From positions 1-15,323 of the forward strand of contig JAFAQO010000048.1 in the NCBI GenBank assembly GCA_019246375.1: a stretch of 15,323 nucleotides of DNA, in the 5' to 3' direction. Under the pieces are notes generated by a model. The model was not told the DNA's origin, did not search any database, and saw only the letters and a program-made list of their open reading frames with translations. Shown here one piece after another: positions 12,719-15,323 of the stretch. The translations under genes were made by a program, and so were the position numbers. The first letter of the stretch is position 1. Every line of letters begins with the position of its first letter. The DNA is from Mycobacterium sp. Its GTDB lineage: Bacteria > Actinomycetota > Actinomycetes > Mycobacteriales > Mycobacteriaceae.

Positions 12719-15323
12719 ATGACAGAACACTTGCGTGCTTACAACAGTCTGTGGCAGGTCCGCAGTGACTCGTGGTGCCAATTGGAAGAAGCGGCTGATC
12801 GGCTGACGCGCCCGACCACCACGGGAGCGTTGAAACAGAAGTGGGTGAGCGCCTGCGAGGAATTACTGGCTCGCCTGAGCACGCTAGAGCCCTACTGGGC
12901 CTATCCCGGCTCGCCCCAATTCGCACGAGTTCAACGACTTTTTGCCGCCGGCAGCTATGACAAGTTCGCGCAAGCGGTTGGGCGGATCAACCGCGCGCTG
13001 ACCACGGAGTCGTACCGCTCAGGGGACGTGGACACCGCCGGCGCCGACGACTTGGACATGTTTCCATCTGATCCGCGTCAGCTCGAGCATCAACCGGCGA
13101 CGCAGCACGACCGTCCCTACTTCGAAGTGCTCGTCGTCGAAAAGATGACCGAAGCGCAGGAACGGGCGCTGCGCAACGAGGTGCGCAAATGGCGGCGCCC
13201 CGACGACGAATTCGTCTACGAGCTCGTGGTGGTGTCCAGCGGAGACGAGGCTCTCATAGCGGCACGGCTCAACGTCAACCTGCAGGCGGTGGTGATCCGG
13301 CGGCGTTTTTCGCACCAATCGACCCGGGACCTGTCGACCCTGCCGGACTTTGTCGATACGGCGGTGTCGCACGAGTTGGCCGACCACCAGTCGCCCGATG
13401 AACGCGCGCAGATCCTTGCGATTTCGGTGGCGAAGTTGCGGCCCGAACTCGACCTATACCTCATGACCGAAATCGAGGTGGAGGACATCGCCGGGCGCCT
13501 GGGCCAGTATTTCCGCAGGGTGTTTCATGCTCGTGAAGGCATGCTCGAGCTTCACCTGTCGATCCTGCAGGGTGTGGCGGCGCGCTACCGCACCCCGTTC
13601 TTTAGCGCACTCAAGCAGTACAGTCACCGGCCCACGGGTGTCTTTCACGCTCTGCCCGTTTCGCAGGGTAAGTCGATCGTCAACTCGCACTGGATCAAGG
13701 ACATGGTGGGCTTTTATGGCTTGGACGTGTTCATGGCCGAGACGTCGGCGACGTGCGGCGGTCTTGATTCATTGCTCGAGCCGACCGGGCCCCTGCGCGA
13801 AGCACAACAGCTCGCGGCGCAGACCTACGGGTCGCGCCACACGTACTTTGTCACCAACGGAACGTCGACGGCTAACAAGATCGTCACCCAGGCGTTGGTG
13901 GCGCCCAGCGATATCGTGCTGCTGGACCGTAACTGCCACCAGTCGCATCACTACGGGATGATGCTCGCCGGCGCGAATGTTGTCTATCTGGAAGCCTATC
14001 CGCTCAACGAGTACTCGATGTACGGTGCGGTGCCGTTGCGCGAGATCAAGTCGAAATTGTTGGCGCTGCGACGCGCCGGCAAGCTCGACCGCGTCAAGAT
14101 GATGTCGTTGACGAACTGCACGTTCGACGGCATCGTCTACGACGTCGAGCGGGTGATGGAAGAGTGCCTGGCCATCAAGCCCGACCTTGTGTTCCTGTGG
14201 GACGAGGCATGGTTCGCTTTTGCACGTTTCCACCCGGTCTACCGCACGCGCACCGCGATGGAGTCGGCCAGGGCGTTGCGCGAGCGGTTGCAGGATCCCG
14301 ACTGCAGGCGCCAGTACGAGGAGCAGCTCACCGCCGATTCCGCACATGCTCCCAGCGACGACGACCTGTTGGACCGTCGCCTCGTTCCGGACCCGGCGAG
14401 GGCCCGCGTGCGGGTGTACGCCACGCAGTCGACCCACAAGACGTTGACCGCGCTGCGGCAGGGATCGATGATCCACGTCTTCGATCAGGACTTCGACCAG
14501 AAGGTGGCGGAGCCGTTCCACGAGGCGTACATGGCGCACACCTCGACATCACCCAACTACCAGATCCTCGCATCGCTGGACCTCGGTCGCCGGCAAGTGG
14601 CGCTGGAAGGTGTTGAACTGGTGCAGCGGCAGATCGAAAATGCGATGCAACTGCGCGACGCGATCGACAACCATCCGTTGCTGAGCAAGTACATGAGCTG
14701 CCTCACCACCTCGAATCTGATCCCGGAACCCTTCCGTCCATCGCACATCGCTCAGCCGCTGCGCTCGGGTCTGCGCAACATGATGGCGGCCTGGGATCAG
14801 GACGAATTCGTGCTCGACCCGTCAAGAATCACCTTGTTCATCGGGCCAACCGGCTACGACGGCGACACTTTCAAGCGCCAACAGTTGATGGATCGCTACG
14901 GAATTCAGATCAACAAGACGTCGCGCAACAGCGTGCTGTTCATGACCAACATCGGCACCACCCGCAGTTCGGTCGCTTTCCTGGTGGAAGTGCTGGTCAA
15001 CATCGCCCGCGAGTTGGACCAAAACATCTCCGAGATGAGTCTTGGAGAGCGTGAGCACTTCGAGCGAGCGGTTTATCGGCTTACCGAAATGTCTTTGCCG
15101 CTTCCCGATTTCAGCGGTTTCCACCCCGCGTTCCTCGATCACAGCGGGAGCGAGGCGACGCCCGAAGGGGATGTTCGCCGGGCGTTCTACCTCTCCTACG
15201 ACGACACCAATTGCGAGTACCTCACCGGCGACCAGATCGACGAACGGCTGGAGGCGGGCGTCGACATCGTTTCCGCGACCTACGTGACGCCCTATCCGCC
15301 CGGCTTCCCGGTCCTGGTGCCGG
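12719..15323 (+). CDS. Orn/Lys/Arg decarboxylase family protein (right end missing)
   Basis: PLP-dependent fold-type I amino-acid decarboxylase, similar to the roughly 950-residue M. tuberculosis Rv2531c. The frame from ATG 12719, with GGAAGGA six to seven bases upstream, runs 868 codons to the window edge without a stop, so about 80 residues are missing. After a 130-residue N-terminal extension, a wing/regulator-like domain begins at about 132 (RPYFEVLVVEKM). The PLP domain shows VTNGTSTANKIV (379-384 around TNGTST), LDRNCHQSHHYG with His407, DEAWFAF with Asp495, and the Schiff-base Lys574 in STHKTLTALRQG. Substrate (arginine, ornithine, lysine or another) cannot be told; such enzymes consume a proton per turn and make polyamine precursors. 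No frameshift or stop is seen. Confidence 0.92.
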   Translation, partial: MTEHLRAYNSLWQVRSDSWCQLEEAADRLTRPTTTGALKQKWVSACEELLARLSTLEPYWAYPGSPQFARVQRLFAAGSYDKFAQAVGRINRALTTESYRSGDVDTAGADDLDMFPSDPRQLEHQPATQHDRPYFEVLVVEKMTEAQERALRNEVRKWRRPDDEFVYELVVVSSGDEALIAARLNVNLQAVVIRRRFSHQSTRDLSTLPDFVDTAVSHELADHQSPDERAQILAISVAKLRPELDLYLMTEIEVEDIAGRLGQYFRRVFHAREGMLELHLSILQGVAARYRTPFFSALKQYSHRPTGVFHALPVSQGKSIVNSHWIKDMVGFYGLDVFMAETSATCGGLDSLLEPTGPLREAQQLAAQTYGSRHTYFVTNGTSTANKIVTQALVAPSDIVLLDRNCHQSHHYGMMLAGANVVYLEAYPLNEYSMYGAVPLREIKSKLLALRRAGKLDRVKMMSLTNCTFDGIVYDVERVMEECLAIKPDLVFLWDEAWFAFARFHPVYRTRTAMESARALRERLQDPDCRRQYEEQLTADSAHAPSDDDLLDRRLVPDPARARVRVYATQSTHKTLTALRQGSMIHVFDQDFDQKVAEPFHEAYMAHTSTSPNYQILASLDLGRRQVALEGVELVQRQIENAMQLRDAIDNHPLLSKYMSCLTTSNLIPEPFRPSHIAQPLRSGLRNMMAAWDQDEFVLDPSRITLFIGPTGYDGDTFKRQQLMDRYGIQINKTSRNSVLFMTNIGTTRSSVAFLVEVLVNIARELDQNISEMSLGEREHFERAVYRLTEMSLPLPDFSGFHPAFLDHSGSEATPEGDVRRAFYLSYDDTNCEYLTGDQIDERLEAGVDIVSATYVTPYPPGFPVLVP

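Noticed and set aside
13769..14539. 256-codon minus-strand open frame inside the decarboxylase
   Set aside because: Antisense shadow; no recognisable domain, and the plus frame carries the catalytic Lys and PLP motifs.

Overview
The window looks like chromosomal DNA of a Mycobacterium, probably a slow grower. The reasons are high GC with GTG/TTG starts, an LCMT-type (TIGR00027-like) methyltransferase, GAP/Sap-type membrane proteins, a DUF1269-type protein, a malic enzyme close to mycobacterial Mez, a long amino-acid decarboxylase resembling M. tuberculosis Rv2531c, and an IS1081-like (IS256 family) remnant. All protein assignments come from recognising sequence by eye; no search was run. The species cannot be fixed from this window.

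Left part (1-4300): the C-terminal piece of an amidohydrolase (minus strand, running off the left edge), an intact SAM-dependent methyltransferase (minus), wrecked pieces of a FAD-dependent disulfide oxidoreductase and of an RHH-type antitoxin, then two tandem six-helix GAP-family membrane proteins (plus). A minus-strand zinc-ribbon/conserved hypothetical locus broken by at least two frameshifts follows.

Middle (4300-7890): a secreted protein with signal peptide, Pro/Ser linker and a two-cysteine domain, preceded by a short ORF with a strong ribosome site; the end of an IS1081-like element; a four-helix membrane protein with a possible leaderless promoter; a DUF1269-like glycine-zipper membrane protein (minus); then remnants of a transposase and of the C-terminus of a GlgX-type debranching enzyme.

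Right (7887-15323): an intact two-gene operon, malic enzyme (mez) and a class II fumarase (fumC), overlapping by ATGA. Together they would carry fumarate to malate to pyruvate + CO2 + NAD(P)H. The fumarase resembles E. coli FumC more than the known M. tuberculosis Fum. Two tiny minus-strand ORFs and a cluster of decayed genes follow (a YbaB/EbfC-like gene with its overlapping upstream partner, and an NHL-repeat relic). Last comes the Orn/Lys/Arg decarboxylase, cut by the right edge.

The overall picture is a handful of intact genes separated by many gene fragments whose reading frames can be restored by one- to four-base corrections. This suggests an accessory region that has taken insertions and is decaying. 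I see no CRISPR array, tRNA or rRNA.
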